Positions 53,052 through 63,024 of a stretch of DNA of 64,000 bases are shown piece by piece. This DNA is from Thiosulfatimonas sediminis. GTDB lineage: Bacteria; Pseudomonadota; Gammaproteobacteria; Thiomicrospirales; Thiomicrospiraceae. The notes under the pieces were generated by a model. That model did no database searches and was not told the origin of the DNA. It was given only the letters and a program-made list of their open reading frames with translations. Position numbers and translations under genes: made by a program. Each line of letters starts with the position of its first letter. Positions within the stretch are counted from its first letter, which is position 1. The DNA lies in contig NZ_AP021889.1 in the NCBI RefSeq assembly GCF_011398355.1, forward strand, positions 1,116,001-1,180,000, given 5' to 3'.

Positions 53052-53397
53052 TCGCTGCAGACTGATAGCGTCTGATGAGACGTGGGGTGAGTTCCTACGC
53101 GTGAGGCTTGCAAAGGTCGCTTTGATGCAATCCCTTTCATCCATAGATTTGCTATGCATTTCGTGGAAGCCCATAATTTGCTCTTTGCAACGCCTCGCTT
53201 AAGTTAATTGGGCTGACTTAATGTGTCTCGCTAAGTTATTTCGAATTTACAACCGCCCTCGGTGGATTGTGATTTAATAACTTCATAAGCCTAAAAGCTG
53301 GCTTTATCGTTTTATCGAAGACGATTGACTTTTTTTATCGAAAAGCCTATATTCACCGCTAATTTTTTTAAAATTAATAACAATAAGGATAGAGCAG
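53052..53397. other. Intergenic region before the LysR gene, no gene seen
   Basis: 346 bp. A small hairpin (AAGCC...GGCTTTAT, about 53285-53309) may end the channel transcript. The AT-rich last 80 bp probably hold the promoter of the LysR gene. No tRNA or ORF was supported. Confidence 0.4.
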
Positions 53398-54351
53398 ATG
53401 GCTGATAGACGTCTTCAGGTATTTCATACCGTCGCGAAGGTAATGAGTTTTACCAAAGCTGCTGAGACCCTCCATATGACTCAACCTGCGGTTACCTTCC
53501 AAGTTAAGCAGTTAGAAGATTTTTTTAACACCCGCCTTTTTGACCGAACCCACAATAAAATCACCTTAACCGATGCTGGTAAAGTTGTGTATGACTATGC
53601 CGACCAAATTCTTGAACTCTATGAAAAGATGAATTCTGAAGTTCGTGAATTGACGGGTGAAGTAACCGGAACCTTAGTGATTGGTGCAAGTACGACAATT
53701 GCCGAATATATGTTGCCAAGCTTGTTGGGTGCGTTTAAAAAGCAGTATGAAGATGTCAATATTCGTCTGCAAGTGGGTAACACCGATGCGATTGTTTCAA
53801 TGGTTGAGAACAATATGATTGATCTTGGCTTGGTTGAAGCGCCGGTACAGAACAAAAATTTGGAAGTGGATGTTTGTCGTATCGATGAGATGCAGTTGAT
53901 TTGCCCATTGGATCATCCGCTAGCAAAACGCGATAAAGTAACGGTAGAAGATTTCCGTAAATATGGGTACATCTCTCGTGAAGAAGGTTCCGGTTCGCGT
54001 CAGGTAATTGATGCGTATATTCGTGAACAAGGTTTGAGTTACAGCGATTTGAGCGTGGTCATGGAGTTGGGTAGTCCTGAGTCTGTGAAGATGGCGGTTG
54101 AGTCCGATGTAGGGGTTGCCGTTGTATCACGTACAACCATTGTTAAAGAACTGAAGTTGGGAACGCTTAAGGCGATTCCGCTGGATCCTCCGATTTTGCG
54201 TCCGTTCTCACATGTTCGTCAGAAGCATAAATTCCGTCATCGTGCCGTGGGTGAACTGCTTGAGTTTGCTATCAATTACTGCCGCGCGCGTGCTCAAGAG
54301 TTAGGTTTCCGTATCCCGACCGAGGAAGAACAGAAGACAATGGGGCGTTAA
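53398..54351 (+). CDS. LysR-type transcriptional regulator (CysL/CbbR-like)
   Basis: A 317-aa regulator. The N-terminal winged helix-turn-helix reads VFHTVAKVMSFTKAAETLHM then TQPAVTFQVKQLEDFF; the effector domain follows from about residue 90 (GTLVIGASTTIAEYMLPSLL). In autotrophs related proteins control Calvin-cycle or sulfur genes, but no cbb or cys genes are adjacent, so the target is open. Terminated by the hairpin at 54372. Confidence 0.88.
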   Translation: MADRRLQVFHTVAKVMSFTKAAETLHMTQPAVTFQVKQLEDFFNTRLFDRTHNKITLTDAGKVVYDYADQILELYEKMNSEVRELTGEVTGTLVIGASTTIAEYMLPSLLGAFKKQYEDVNIRLQVGNTDAIVSMVENNMIDLGLVEAPVQNKNLEVDVCRIDEMQLICPLDHPLAKRDKVTVEDFRKYGYISREEGSGSRQVIDAYIREQGLSYSDLSVVMELGSPESVKMAVESDVGVAVVSRTTIVKELKLGTLKAIPLDPPILRPFSHVRQKHKFRHRAVGELLEFAINYCRARAQELGFRIPTEEEQKTMGR

Positions 54352-54369
54352 TCGCTAAATTGTTTGCAT

Positions 54370-54400
54370 AAAAAACCGAGCATTTGCTCGGTTTTTTTGT
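54370..54400. terminator. Bidirectional terminator between the LysR gene and the phoH-like gene
   Basis: Stem AACCGAGCA / TGCTCGGTT with a minimal loop, A-run before and T-run after, between convergent genes. Confidence 0.93.
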
Positions 54401-54442
54401 TTTTGGAGTCTGGAAACTGGTGGTCGCTTGCTGGAAATAAGG

Positions 54443-55849
54443 TTAAAGATTGTCGGAAGCAAATTCCGCCAAGCGAGAACGTTCTCCTTGTTGTAAGGTG
54501 ATGTGAGCACTGTGATTCCAGCTTTTAAAGCGGTCAACAATGTACGTTAGGCCGGTAGTGGTTTCGGTTAGGTAAGGCGAGTCAATTTGACCGATGTTCC
54601 CTAAGCACACGACTTTGGTGCCTTCGCCAGCACGTGTTACAAGCGTTTTCATCTGTTTTGGCGTTAGGTTTTGGGCCTCATCTAAGATAATGAATTTTTT
54701 CAAAAAAGTCCGGCCGCGCATAAAGTTCATGGATTTGATTTTTATGCGTTTGTTAAGCAGTTGTTGAGTGGTCTCTTTTTCCCAGTCGGTGTGACCATCG
54801 GCTTTGGTAAGGACTTCTAAGTTGTCCATCAGTGCGCCCATCCAAGGAGTCATTTTTTCTTCTTCCGTTCCTGGTAAAAAACCGATGTCTTCACCGACCG
54901 GAATGGTTGTACGAGTCATGATAATTTCGTTATATATATTTTGGTCGAGCGTTTGTTCCAGCGCGGCAGCCAAGGTTAGCAGGGTTTTACCGGTCCCAGC
55001 GACCCCAAGCAGGGAAACGAAATCAATATCAGGATCCATTAAATAATTCATGGCAATGTTTTGTTCGGCATTACGCGCGTTGATACCCCAGACGGTAGAA
55101 TTAGGATTGGTAAAATCATGCATATATTCCAAAATAGCCTTGCCATCTTGTACCTCGCGAACAATGGCTGAAAAGCCGGAATCATTAGCGCTAATCAGGG
55201 CTTGATTGGGGTACCATTTGCAATCGTGCTCGACATCGAGCTCATAAAAAGTTCTGCCGTTATCAAGCCATGATTTCATGCTGCTGCCGTGCGTTTCAAA
55301 GAAGTTGTCCGGCAAAATTTCCCAACCACTATAGAGTAAGTCAGCATCTTCCAATACACGGTCGTTGTAGTAGTCCTCTGAATGCAATCCCACTGCCGAG
55401 GATTTGATTCGCATATTAATGTCTTTGGTGACTAAGGTGACATTGCGTTGCGGATACTGTTCTTTTAAGGCAAGGCCTGTTTGCAGAATATGGTTGTCGG
55501 CTTTGTGGCTTGGCAAATGGGTTGGGAGTTGTGCAATGAGTGGTTCAGTCTCGAAGTAAAGTTTACCGAGATGTTGAAAATCGGTGCCTCCTTTAGGATG
55601 GATGCGTTCTAAACTGAGCCCTATTTTAATGTCTTCAAAAGTGGCATCGCTGATGATTTGGTCAATAAGCCGGTTGGTTTCACGCACGTTGCGTGACACT
55701 TCGGACATCCCTTTTTTACCGGCATCGAGCTCTTCCAACACGGTCATGGGTAGGAAAATATCGTGTTCTTCAAAATGGAATAGTGCCATAGGATCGTGCA
55801 TTAGCACGTTGGTATCCAGAATAAACAAGCGACGTGGTTCATTAGTCAT
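54443..55849 (-). CDS. PIN-PhoH fusion protein (YlaK family)
   Basis: A 468-aa protein with an N-terminal PIN nuclease domain (LFILDTNVLMHDPMALF; conserved Asp residues) and a C-terminal PhoH ATPase (Walker A GVAGTGKT, Walker B FIILDEAQN). PhoH2-type fusions act as RNA helicase-nucleases. The start at 55849 has AAGGA 7 bp upstream. Confidence 0.92.
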   Translation of the reverse strand: MTNEPRRLFILDTNVLMHDPMALFHFEEHDIFLPMTVLEELDAGKKGMSEVSRNVRETNRLIDQIISDATFEDIKIGLSLERIHPKGGTDFQHLGKLYFETEPLIAQLPTHLPSHKADNHILQTGLALKEQYPQRNVTLVTKDINMRIKSSAVGLHSEDYYNDRVLEDADLLYSGWEILPDNFFETHGSSMKSWLDNGRTFYELDVEHDCKWYPNQALISANDSGFSAIVREVQDGKAILEYMHDFTNPNSTVWGINARNAEQNIAMNYLMDPDIDFVSLLGVAGTGKTLLTLAAALEQTLDQNIYNEIIMTRTTIPVGEDIGFLPGTEEEKMTPWMGALMDNLEVLTKADGHTDWEKETTQQLLNKRIKIKSMNFMRGRTFLKKFIILDEAQNLTPKQMKTLVTRAGEGTKVVCLGNIGQIDSPYLTETTTGLTYIVDRFKSWNHSAHITLQQGERSRLAEFASDNL

Positions 55850-55942
55850 AGTGGTATCCTTTTTTGAACGGCAAATCTGCGGTTTCTTGTGTAAAAATCG
55901 CACACGTTAAGCAACCTAAATTAAATAACCTAAATATTAGGT

Positions 55943-56410
55943 TTACGCACACAAATTTTTGAGTGTCTGTAGCACCTCTTGTGCGTGTCCATTTATTTTT
56001 ACCGGGCTCCATACTCGGATAATCGTCCCTTGCGGGTCTACAAGAAAAGTACTGCGAACTAACCCCATATACTCTTTGCCAAAATTCTTTTTGAGTTGAT
56101 AGACGCCAAGTGCTTGGCAGAGTTCGGCCTGTGGATCAGAGATTAAATCAAATGCAAAATTCTGTTTGTTTTTAAAATTTTCGTGGCGACGAAGTGAGTC
56201 GAGTGATAAGCCAAAAATTTGAGCATTCAACTGTTTAAACTCATCCGCTAACGCAGAAAAGTCTAAGCCTTCTGTTGTACAGCCTGGTGTGGAGTCTTTT
56301 GGGTAAACGTAAATTACGCTGTAGCGGCCAACAAAATCCGCGTTACATAGGGTTTGGTTGCTGGTCGCGTGTAATGTGAAATCTGGGAGTGTTGCGCCCT
56401 CTGCTAACAT
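55943..56410 (-). CDS. bcp: Peroxiredoxin, BCP/PrxQ type
   Basis: A 155-aa thiol peroxidase reducing hydrogen peroxide and alkyl peroxides. The peroxidatic Cys44 is in PKDSTPGCTTEGLDFS. The resolving Cys five residues later, as in E. coli BCP, is absent (Leu instead), so it uses another Cys or an external thiol. Confidence 0.92.
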   Translation of the reverse strand: MLAEGATLPDFTLHATSNQTLCNADFVGRYSVIYVYPKDSTPGCTTEGLDFSALADEFKQLNAQIFGLSLDSLRRHENFKNKQNFAFDLISDPQAELCQALGVYQLKKNFGKEYMGLVRSTFLVDPQGTIIRVWSPVKINGHAQEVLQTLKNLCA

Positions 56411-56718
56411 CGTTATGGGTCCTTTAGAGCAGTGTCATAAAGTGGGAACGTAATCGATACACGGGCTAAATCGCGTATCAGGGTTTATTCAGTATGCCGA
56501 TTTTAAAAGCCTCAGGCAATAGCGATGGATCAATTATAGGGCTTGAATTATCGCTATTTTTTGATTGCCTTTTTTGGGTTGCTTGTCCGTTTTGCCCGAA
56601 GGGCGTACATGGCAAATCAGATAGGCTGAGTTGGCAGGGAAATTTTGTTGAAGTGTAAAGGGTGAACGGTTAATATTACGTCTTTCGAAATTGCGTTACT
56701 GGATTGGAGACTTTGACT
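56411..56718. other. Divergent intergenic region between bcp and dapA
   Basis: About 308 bp with no gene seen; promoters for both directions are expected here. Confidence 0.45.
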
Positions 56719-57597
56719 GTGTATACAGGCAGTATGGTGGCACTGGTCACCCCGATGTTAGAAGATGAATCCGTGGATTTTGTCGCTCTGCAGGAACTGA
56801 TTGAGTTCCACATTAAATCTGAGACCGATGCCATTGTTGCGGTTGGCACAACCGGCGAGTCGGCTACTTTAGGTTTTAAAGAACACTGCGAAGTCGTGAA
56901 GTTTGTGGTTGAAAAAGCTGCAGGTCGTATTCCGGTTATTGCTGGTACCGGTGCCAACTCAACGCGAGAAGCGATTGAACTGACGCAATGTGCAAAGCAA
57001 GCAGGGGCAGATGCTTGTCTATTAGTGACGCCTTATTACAATAAGCCGACTCAAGAAGGTCTGTATCAGCACTTTAAAAAAATTGCTGAAACCGTAGATA
57101 TTCCGCAGATTCTTTATAATGTTCCGGGTCGTACTGCCGTTGATATGAGCAGTGAAACGGTCATTCGTTTGGCGCAAATTGACAATATTATCGGTATTAA
57201 AGAAGCGACCGGTGATGTGTCTCGTGTGGCGGTCATCAAAGCTGGTGTGAGTGAAGATTTTGCATTATACAGCGGTGATGATGCCACAGCGGTTGATTTT
57301 ATATTAGCTGGTGGACACGGCGGTATTTCCGTGACGGCGAATGTTGCCCCGAAAATTCTGCGTGATGCGTATGCTGCCGCTTTGGCCGGTGAAGCCGATA
57401 AAGCCCATCAGATTGATGCGCCCTTAACCGATTTGCACCGAGATTTGTTCGTTGAGGCGAACCCGATTCCGGTTAAATGGGCCTTATTCGCAATGGGGAT
57501 GATTGGGCTGAGTATTCGTTTACCTTTAACCGTGCTCAGCGAGCAGGCTCAGCCGAAAGTCCGTGCCGCTCTACAAAAAGCAGGTCTTCTTACTTAA
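56719..57597 (+). CDS. dapA: 4-hydroxy-tetrahydrodipicolinate synthase
   Basis: A 292-aa TIM-barrel enzyme for lysine and diaminopimelate synthesis, condensing pyruvate with aspartate semialdehyde. Motifs are VGTTGESATL, the active-site Tyr in YYNKPTQEGLYQHF, and Schiff-base Lys161 in NIIGIKEATGD. The GTG at 56719 gives the usual length and has GGAG 9 bp upstream; TTG codons upstream are less likely. Confidence 0.95.
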   Translation: MYTGSMVALVTPMLEDESVDFVALQELIEFHIKSETDAIVAVGTTGESATLGFKEHCEVVKFVVEKAAGRIPVIAGTGANSTREAIELTQCAKQAGADACLLVTPYYNKPTQEGLYQHFKKIAETVDIPQILYNVPGRTAVDMSSETVIRLAQIDNIIGIKEATGDVSRVAVIKAGVSEDFALYSGDDATAVDFILAGGHGGISVTANVAPKILRDAYAAALAGEADKAHQIDAPLTDLHRDLFVEANPIPVKWALFAMGMIGLSIRLPLTVLSEQAQPKVRAALQKAGLLT

Positions 57598-57663
57598 TTT
57601 TGCCCATGGTTTCTGGGCGCGGTTATTCTTCTCATTCAGCACAATATTAAGGTTAACAAGTTT

Positions 57664-58788
57664 ATGCGCTTTGCCAAAAAAACACTGCTTGCGACAACGC
57701 TGGCAATGACATTCGGAACGCTAGGTCTGACTGGGTGTTCAACGCTAAACAATATGTTTGGTTCTGACGACTCTTACCGTGACACCGAAGCCAAGACGGT
57801 TAAAAATCTCGAGATGCCGCCGAATCTGTTTAACCCAGGAAAAGCAGATAGCCAATTATCTCCAGCGTTGCAGCAAGCGAATCAAGCGATTGCAAAACAG
57901 CAAGCAGCGCAAACAATTCCGACCTTTCGTGCGCAAGGATTATCGATTAACGGTAATCTCTCCGAGCGTTGGTTAGAATTTGCGACAGCTAATTCGGATG
58001 AGGTGTGGCGTGGGGTTGAGCGATACTTTACCAGCGCAGGTTTTAAAATTGCGGAAGCGCGTAAAGACATTGGTATTATCAAAACGGACTATATTGCGCG
58101 TGAAGAATTAGCGCCAATAGCCAAAGAAAATGGCCCTTTAACGCGTTTATTCAATAGCTGGCGTCCAGAAATTGCCAAAGGTGCTTACGACAAATTTATC
58201 GCCCGTGTTGAAACCGATTCGGTACGTGGTGTGACCAAGGTGTTTATTAATCACAGCGAAATGGTTGCTCCTGGCGATCGTAACGAAAGTTTGAATTCCG
58301 CTAATTGGACAATGCGTCCTTATAGTCCAGTTATTGAGGCGCAAGCGTTATATCAAGCGATGGTATTTTTCGGTTCCAGTAGTGAACAGGCTTTGGCGCA
58401 ATTGCAAGCCACTGAAAATAAAGTCGAAACTTTGGATGGTGAAGAATTTAGTGGTCTGAAATTTACCGCAGGCATTGACGAGTCTTGGTCTTATCTGCAA
58501 GCGATGGCATACCGTTCGGGCTGGAATGTCTTTAAGTCGAGCAAAGGTAATGGCAGCATGCAGCTCGATGTTCCAGCGGATATTCGTACTGAAGAAGGTT
58601 TATTGTCTGGATTGGCATTTTGGCGCGATAGCGATAAAAAGGCTCTGCCAAGTCGTGTAGCAATGACATTGAGTACATCTGATGATGGCAGTACCATTTT
58701 GCGTGCCAGCGCCCTTGAAGGTGATGTGCCGCTAACACCGGCGCAGCGAAAATATTTATTTGAAAGTCTCGGATTATTGGCGAAATAA
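57664..58788 (+). CDS. bamC: Outer membrane assembly lipoprotein BamC
   Basis: A 374-aa lipoprotein of the BAM complex. The signal peptide ends with lipobox LTGC (Cys25); then a disordered segment with NLEMPPNL, the BamD-binding part, and two helix-grip domains. The dapA-bamC order is conserved in gammaproteobacteria. Its operon ends at the following hairpin. Confidence 0.92.
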   Translation: MRFAKKTLLATTLAMTFGTLGLTGCSTLNNMFGSDDSYRDTEAKTVKNLEMPPNLFNPGKADSQLSPALQQANQAIAKQQAAQTIPTFRAQGLSINGNLSERWLEFATANSDEVWRGVERYFTSAGFKIAEARKDIGIIKTDYIAREELAPIAKENGPLTRLFNSWRPEIAKGAYDKFIARVETDSVRGVTKVFINHSEMVAPGDRNESLNSANWTMRPYSPVIEAQALYQAMVFFGSSSEQALAQLQATENKVETLDGEEFSGLKFTAGIDESWSYLQAMAYRSGWNVFKSSKGNGSMQLDVPADIRTEEGLLSGLAFWRDSDKKALPSRVAMTLSTSDDGSTILRASALEGDVPLTPAQRKYLFESLGLLAK

Positions 58789-58802
58789 TCTGAAACCTAC
58801 TT

Positions 58803-58834
58803 ACCCTCCTTAGTCGAGGGTTTTGTTTTTTTGA
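58803..58834 (+). terminator. Terminator between bamC and purL
   Basis: ACCCTC / GAGGGT stem with a 7-nt loop followed by TTTGTTTTTTT, 15 bp after the bamC stop. Confidence 0.88.
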
Positions 58835-58848
58835 AAGGACAAAAAACT

Positions 58849-61800
58849 ATGCAAATTATTTGGGGAAATCCCGCGCATTCTGCGTACCGTTTAAATCAGC
58901 TGTTATCTAAGTTGCAAACCGTCGCCGCGATTGATGCGGTACATTCGCAATTTGTCTATTTTGTTGAGTCGAAGATTGCGCTGACCGCCGATGAGACGGC
59001 ACGTTTAAACGTTTTGCTGAATAAAGATGCCGCTGATAAAGTCGGTGAATTGTCGGCGGATAGCTGTATTGTTACGCCACGTATTGGCACGATTTCCCCA
59101 TGGTCATCTAAAGCGACCGACATTACCCACACTTGCGGGATGAGTTCGGTCACGCGCATTGAGCGCGGGATTGTCTATCATTTCTTTGGTGTGGAAGCCC
59201 AAGATAAACCGGTTTTAGAAGCCCAAGTGCATGACCGCATGATGGAGGCGGTTCATCATGATTTTGCGGCGCTTGATAATCTATTCTCGCATCAGTCGCC
59301 AAAACCGATGAAGACGGTGGATATCCTCTCTGGCGGACGTGATGCGCTAATTGTCGCCAATAAAGAGATGGGCTTGGCATTAAGTCTGGATGAGATTGAT
59401 TATCTGGTAGAGGCTTTTAACACTTTGCAGCGTAATCCTGTTGACGCTGAATTAATGATGTTTGCGCAAGCAAACTCTGAGCACTGTCGCCATAAAATCT
59501 TTAATGCCGACTGGACGATTGATGGCGTAGATAAGCCAAAATCGTTGTTTGGTATGATTCGTAACACCTATCAATGTAATTCTGAAGGGGTCTTGTCGGC
59601 TTACAGTGATAATGCTGCGGTCATTGAAGGGCCTATGGCAACACGTTTCTTCCCGAATCCGGCAAGTCGTCAATATGCGTTTTCTGAAGAGCCTGTGCAT
59701 TTCCAAATTAAAGTTGAAACGCATAACCATCCGACTGCGATTTCACCTTGGCCGGGCGCTGCGACGGGTTCGGGTGGTGAAATTCGTGATGAAGGTGCAA
59801 CAGGGCGCGGCTCTAAACCTAAATCCGGTTTGACTGGTTTTACGGTGTCTAACTTGCACATTCCTGATTTTGTTCAGCCTTGGGAAAAAGCCTACGGAAA
59901 ACCTGGGCGTATCGTCACGCCATTGGACATTATGCTAGAAGGTCCTCTAGGGGCGGCTGCATTTAACAATGAGTTTGGTCGTCCGGCAATTAACGGCTAT
60001 TTCCGTACTTATGAAAACGCATTGATGACCCATGATGGTGAAGAAGTGCGTGGTTATCACAAGCCGATTATGTTGGCTGGCGGTCTGGGTAGCATCCGTG
60101 AAATGCACATCAAAAAAGGCGATATTCCGGTCGGTGCTAAGTTGGTTATCTTGGGTGGCCCAGCCATGCTGATTGGTTTAGGTGGTGGTGCTGCTTCATC
60201 GGTCGAAACCGGTTCCGGTTCTGAGATGTTGGACTTTGCCTCTGTGCAGCGTGAAAACCCAGAAATGGAGCGTCGTGCGCAAGAAGTCATCGACCGTTGT
60301 ACCTATTTGGGCGATGATTCGCCTATCGCTTCGATTCATGATGTTGGTGCGGGCGGTATCTCTAACGCTTTCCCTGAATTGGTTAACGATGCTGGTAAGG
60401 GTGGGGTGATTGATTTACGTTCGGTTCCGAATGATGAGCCGGGAATGTCTCCGATGGAGATCTGGTCAAATGAATCACAAGAGCGTTATGTGATTGCGGT
60501 TTATGCGGACAAAATTGATCAATTTGTCGAAATTTGTAAACGTGAACGTGCGATTTATGCGATTGTTGGTGAAGCGACCAAAGAGCAGCAGTTGGTGGTT
60601 AAGGATACCGTATTTGATAATAATCCGGTCGATATGCCACTGAATGTGTTGTTGGGTAAGCCGCCGAAGATGCATCGTACTGCCGAAACGCGCCAATTGC
60701 CGCAGGCTGGTTTTGAAACGGCGAATTTGGACTTAAACGATGTTGCTGAGCGTCTGATGAAACTGCCGACGATCGCATCGAAGAATTTCTTAATTACCAT
60801 CGGTGATCGCAGTATTACCGGTATGGTGACGCGTGATCAAATGGTTGGCCCTTGGCAGGTTCCAGTTGCCAATGCAGGGATTACCGCATCTGGTTATACG
60901 GGTTATACCGGTGAAGCCATGGCATCTGGAGAGCGTCCACCGGTTGCATTGATTCATCCGAAAGCTTCTGCGCGTTTGGCGATAGCGGAAGCAATTACCA
61001 ATATTGCCTGTGCCAAAATTGCCAAGATGTCGGACATTAAAATTTCTGCCAACTGGATGGCCGCAGCAGGACATCCAGGGGAAGATTCGGCACTGTATGA
61101 CGCTGTTGAAACGGTGGGTATGGAGTTGTGTCCGGCATTGGGTATTGCTGTTCCAGTTGGTAAAGATTCGATGTCGATGAAAACTGTATGGGAAGAGAAC
61201 GGTGAAGCCAAAGCGGTTATTTCGCCGATGTCACTTAATATTACGACTTTTGCGCCGGTCACCGATGTGCGTAAAACGGCCACGCCGCAACTGCGTACCG
61301 ATTTGGGCGACACTGAGCTTTTAGTAATCGATTTAGGGCGCGGTCAAAACCGTATTGGTGCGAGTTGTTTGGCGCAGGTGTATGGTCAGGTTGGAGAAAA
61401 TTCAGCGGATTTGGATTCAGCCGATGATTTGTTGAATCTTTTCAACGCCACTCAGTCATTGCTGGCTGATGACAAGATTGTCGCTTATCACGATCGCGCC
61501 GATGGTGGTTTATTTGTCACTTTAGCGGAAATGGCGTTTGCTGGCCATACGGGTATCAAAGTGGATATTTCTGCATTGGGCAATGAACCGGTCGCTGCTT
61601 TATGTGCTGAAGAAGTCGGCGTTGTTTTGCAAATCAAAGCAGCTGATAAGGCGGCAGTAGAGGCCGTTTTGGCGGCGCATCATTTAACGGATATGGCGCA
61701 CTTTATCGGGACCTTATCCAGCGATGGCGTGATTACGATTATCAACAACGGATCAGAGATTTTTGCGATGCCACGTAAGCAGTTGCAAAAATGGTGGTCA

Positions 61801-62718
61801 GAGACCTCTTTCCGAATGCAAGCCATTCGTGATAACGAATATTGTGCGCAACAGGAATTTGCGGCAATTGATAATGATGCCAATACCGAAATTAATCCAG
61901 TGGTTACCTTTGATGTAAATGAGGACATTACTGCTGAGTTTACGGATCAACCGCGTCCAAAAGTCGCCATTTTGCGCGAACAAGGGGTAAACGGTCAGCA
62001 AGAGATGGCGGCGGCCTTTACTAAAGCCGGTTTTGATGCGATTGATGTGCATATGAGCGATATCTTGTCTGGTGATGTGAATTTTGCCGACTTCCGAGGT
62101 CTGGTCGCTTGTGGCGGTTTCTCATACGGTGACGTATTGGGTGCCGGTCGCGGTTGGGCGAACTCAATCCTATTTAATGACACAGCACGTGCAACTTTCG
62201 AGAACTTCTTTAAACGTGAAGATACCTTCTCGCTCGGTGTTTGTAATGGTTGTCAGATGCTGTCAAACCTAAAAGAGATTATTCCGGGTGCACAAAGCTG
62301 GCCAGCATTTGTTCGTAATACGTCTGAGCAATTTGAAGCGCGTTTCTCGCAAGTGCAAATTGAAAAGTCGCCATCTATTTTATTGCAAGGAATGGAAGGC
62401 ACGCGTATTCCGGTAGCTGTGGCGCACGGTGAAGGGCGTATGGATTTTGTTGACGGCGATGCGTCACAAGTGGCTGGTCTTGTCGGACTGCGTTATGTTG
62501 ATGCACAAGGCAATCCAACCGAGGCTTATCCGTTTAATCCAAATGGCTCTGCGCAAGGGATGACGGGATTGACCACGCCTGATGGGCGAGTCACAATCAT
62601 GATGCCTCATCCTGAGCGTGTGTTCCGTACGGTGCAAAACTCATGGCATCCGGATGATTGGGCCGAAGATGCCCCTTGGATGCGTTTGTTCCGTAATGCC
62701 CGTAAGTGGGTTGGCTAA
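58849..62718 (+). CDS. purL: Phosphoribosylformylglycinamidine synthase
   Basis: A 1289-aa large-type PurL of purine synthesis, converting FGAR to FGAM with glutamine and ATP. In order: an N-terminal domain, two ATP-binding halves (with [33 protein letters not shown] and the second-half [10 protein letters not shown]), and a C-terminal glutaminase with Cys in GVCNGCQML (about residue 1131) and the His/Glu pair near MPHPERVFR. The ATG at 58849 has AAGGA 10 bp upstream. Confidence 0.97.
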   Translation: MQIIWGNPAHSAYRLNQLLSKLQTVAAIDAVHSQFVYFVESKIALTADETARLNVLLNKDAADKVGELSADSCIVTPRIGTISPWSSKATDITHTCGMSSVTRIERGIVYHFFGVEAQDKPVLEAQVHDRMMEAVHHDFAALDNLFSHQSPKPMKTVDILSGGRDALIVANKEMGLALSLDEIDYLVEAFNTLQRNPVDAELMMFAQANSEHCRHKIFNADWTIDGVDKPKSLFGMIRNTYQCNSEGVLSAYSDNAAVIEGPMATRFFPNPASRQYAFSEEPVHFQIKVETHNHPTAISPWPGAATGSGGEIRDEGATGRGSKPKSGLTGFTVSNLHIPDFVQPWEKAYGKPGRIVTPLDIMLEGPLGAAAFNNEFGRPAINGYFRTYENALMTHDGEEVRGYHKPIMLAGGLGSIREMHIKKGDIPVGAKLVILGGPAMLIGLGGGAASSVETGSGSEMLDFASVQRENPEMERRAQEVIDRCTYLGDDSPIASIHDVGAGGISNAFPELVNDAGKGGVIDLRSVPNDEPGMSPMEIWSNESQERYVIAVYADKIDQFVEICKRERAIYAIVGEATKEQQLVVKDTVFDNNPVDMPLNVLLGKPPKMHRTAETRQLPQAGFETANLDLNDVAERLMKLPTIASKNFLITIGDRSITGMVTRDQMVGPWQVPVANAGITASGYTGYTGEAMASGERPPVALIHPKASARLAIAEAITNIACAKIAKMSDIKISANWMAAAGHPGEDSALYDAVETVGMELCPALGIAVPVGKDSMSMKTVWEENGEAKAVISPMSLNITTFAPVTDVRKTATPQLRTDLGDTELLVIDLGRGQNRIGASCLAQVYGQVGENSADLDSADDLLNLFNATQSLLADDKIVAYHDRADGGLFVTLAEMAFAGHTGIKVDISALGNEPVAALCAEEVGVVLQIKAADKAAVEAVLAAHHLTDMAHFIGTLSSDGVITIINNGSEIFAMPRKQLQKWWSETSFRMQAIRDNEYCAQQEFAAIDNDANTEINPVVTFDVNEDITAEFTDQPRPKVAILREQGVNGQQEMAAAFTKAGFDAIDVHMSDILSGDVNFADFRGLVACGGFSYGDVLGAGRGWANSILFNDTARATFENFFKREDTFSLGVCNGCQMLSNLKEIIPGAQSWPAFVRNTSEQFEARFSQVQIEKSPSILLQGMEGTRIPVAVAHGEGRMDFVDGDASQVAGLVGLRYVDAQGNPTEAYPFNPNGSAQGMTGLTTPDGRVTIMMPHPERVFRTVQNSWHPDDWAEDAPWMRLFRNARKWVG

Positions 62719-63024
62719 AGCTCCTCTGCGGAATGGATAAGAATGACAAAGGCGGTGAGGTTTTACTGCCTTTGTTCTATTCGTTGAAGGCCTCGTTTTG
62801 GGCGCTCTAAAACGCCCTCTATAAAAAGATTCATTAACTCTATTAGAAAATTCTAATAGGAAATCATTTTCATTTATTTGACATTAAAAGTTTTAACCCT
62901 TAAATTTGACTGAATTTTTTGGCAGGCAAATTCCTGCCGCTTGCAAACGCTGTATTATCCAGTCGTTCTGCCCTATAAAAACATCGCTTAAGCGAAACAA
63001 CTTTAATAACAACGGAGAGACCTG
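62719..63024. other. Intergenic region between purL and soxB
   Basis: 306 bp. A probable purL terminator (stem ACAAAGGC / GCCTTTGT, about 62747-62776) is followed by a second small hairpin (GGGCG / CGCCC, about 62800-62818). The AT-rich part after 62820 should contain the soxB promoter. No gene seen. Confidence 0.55.

Noticed and set aside
53052-53397. tRNA or small gene before the LysR regulator
   Set aside because: No cloverleaf pairing or CCA-type end was found, and the frames lack starts with ribosome-binding sites.
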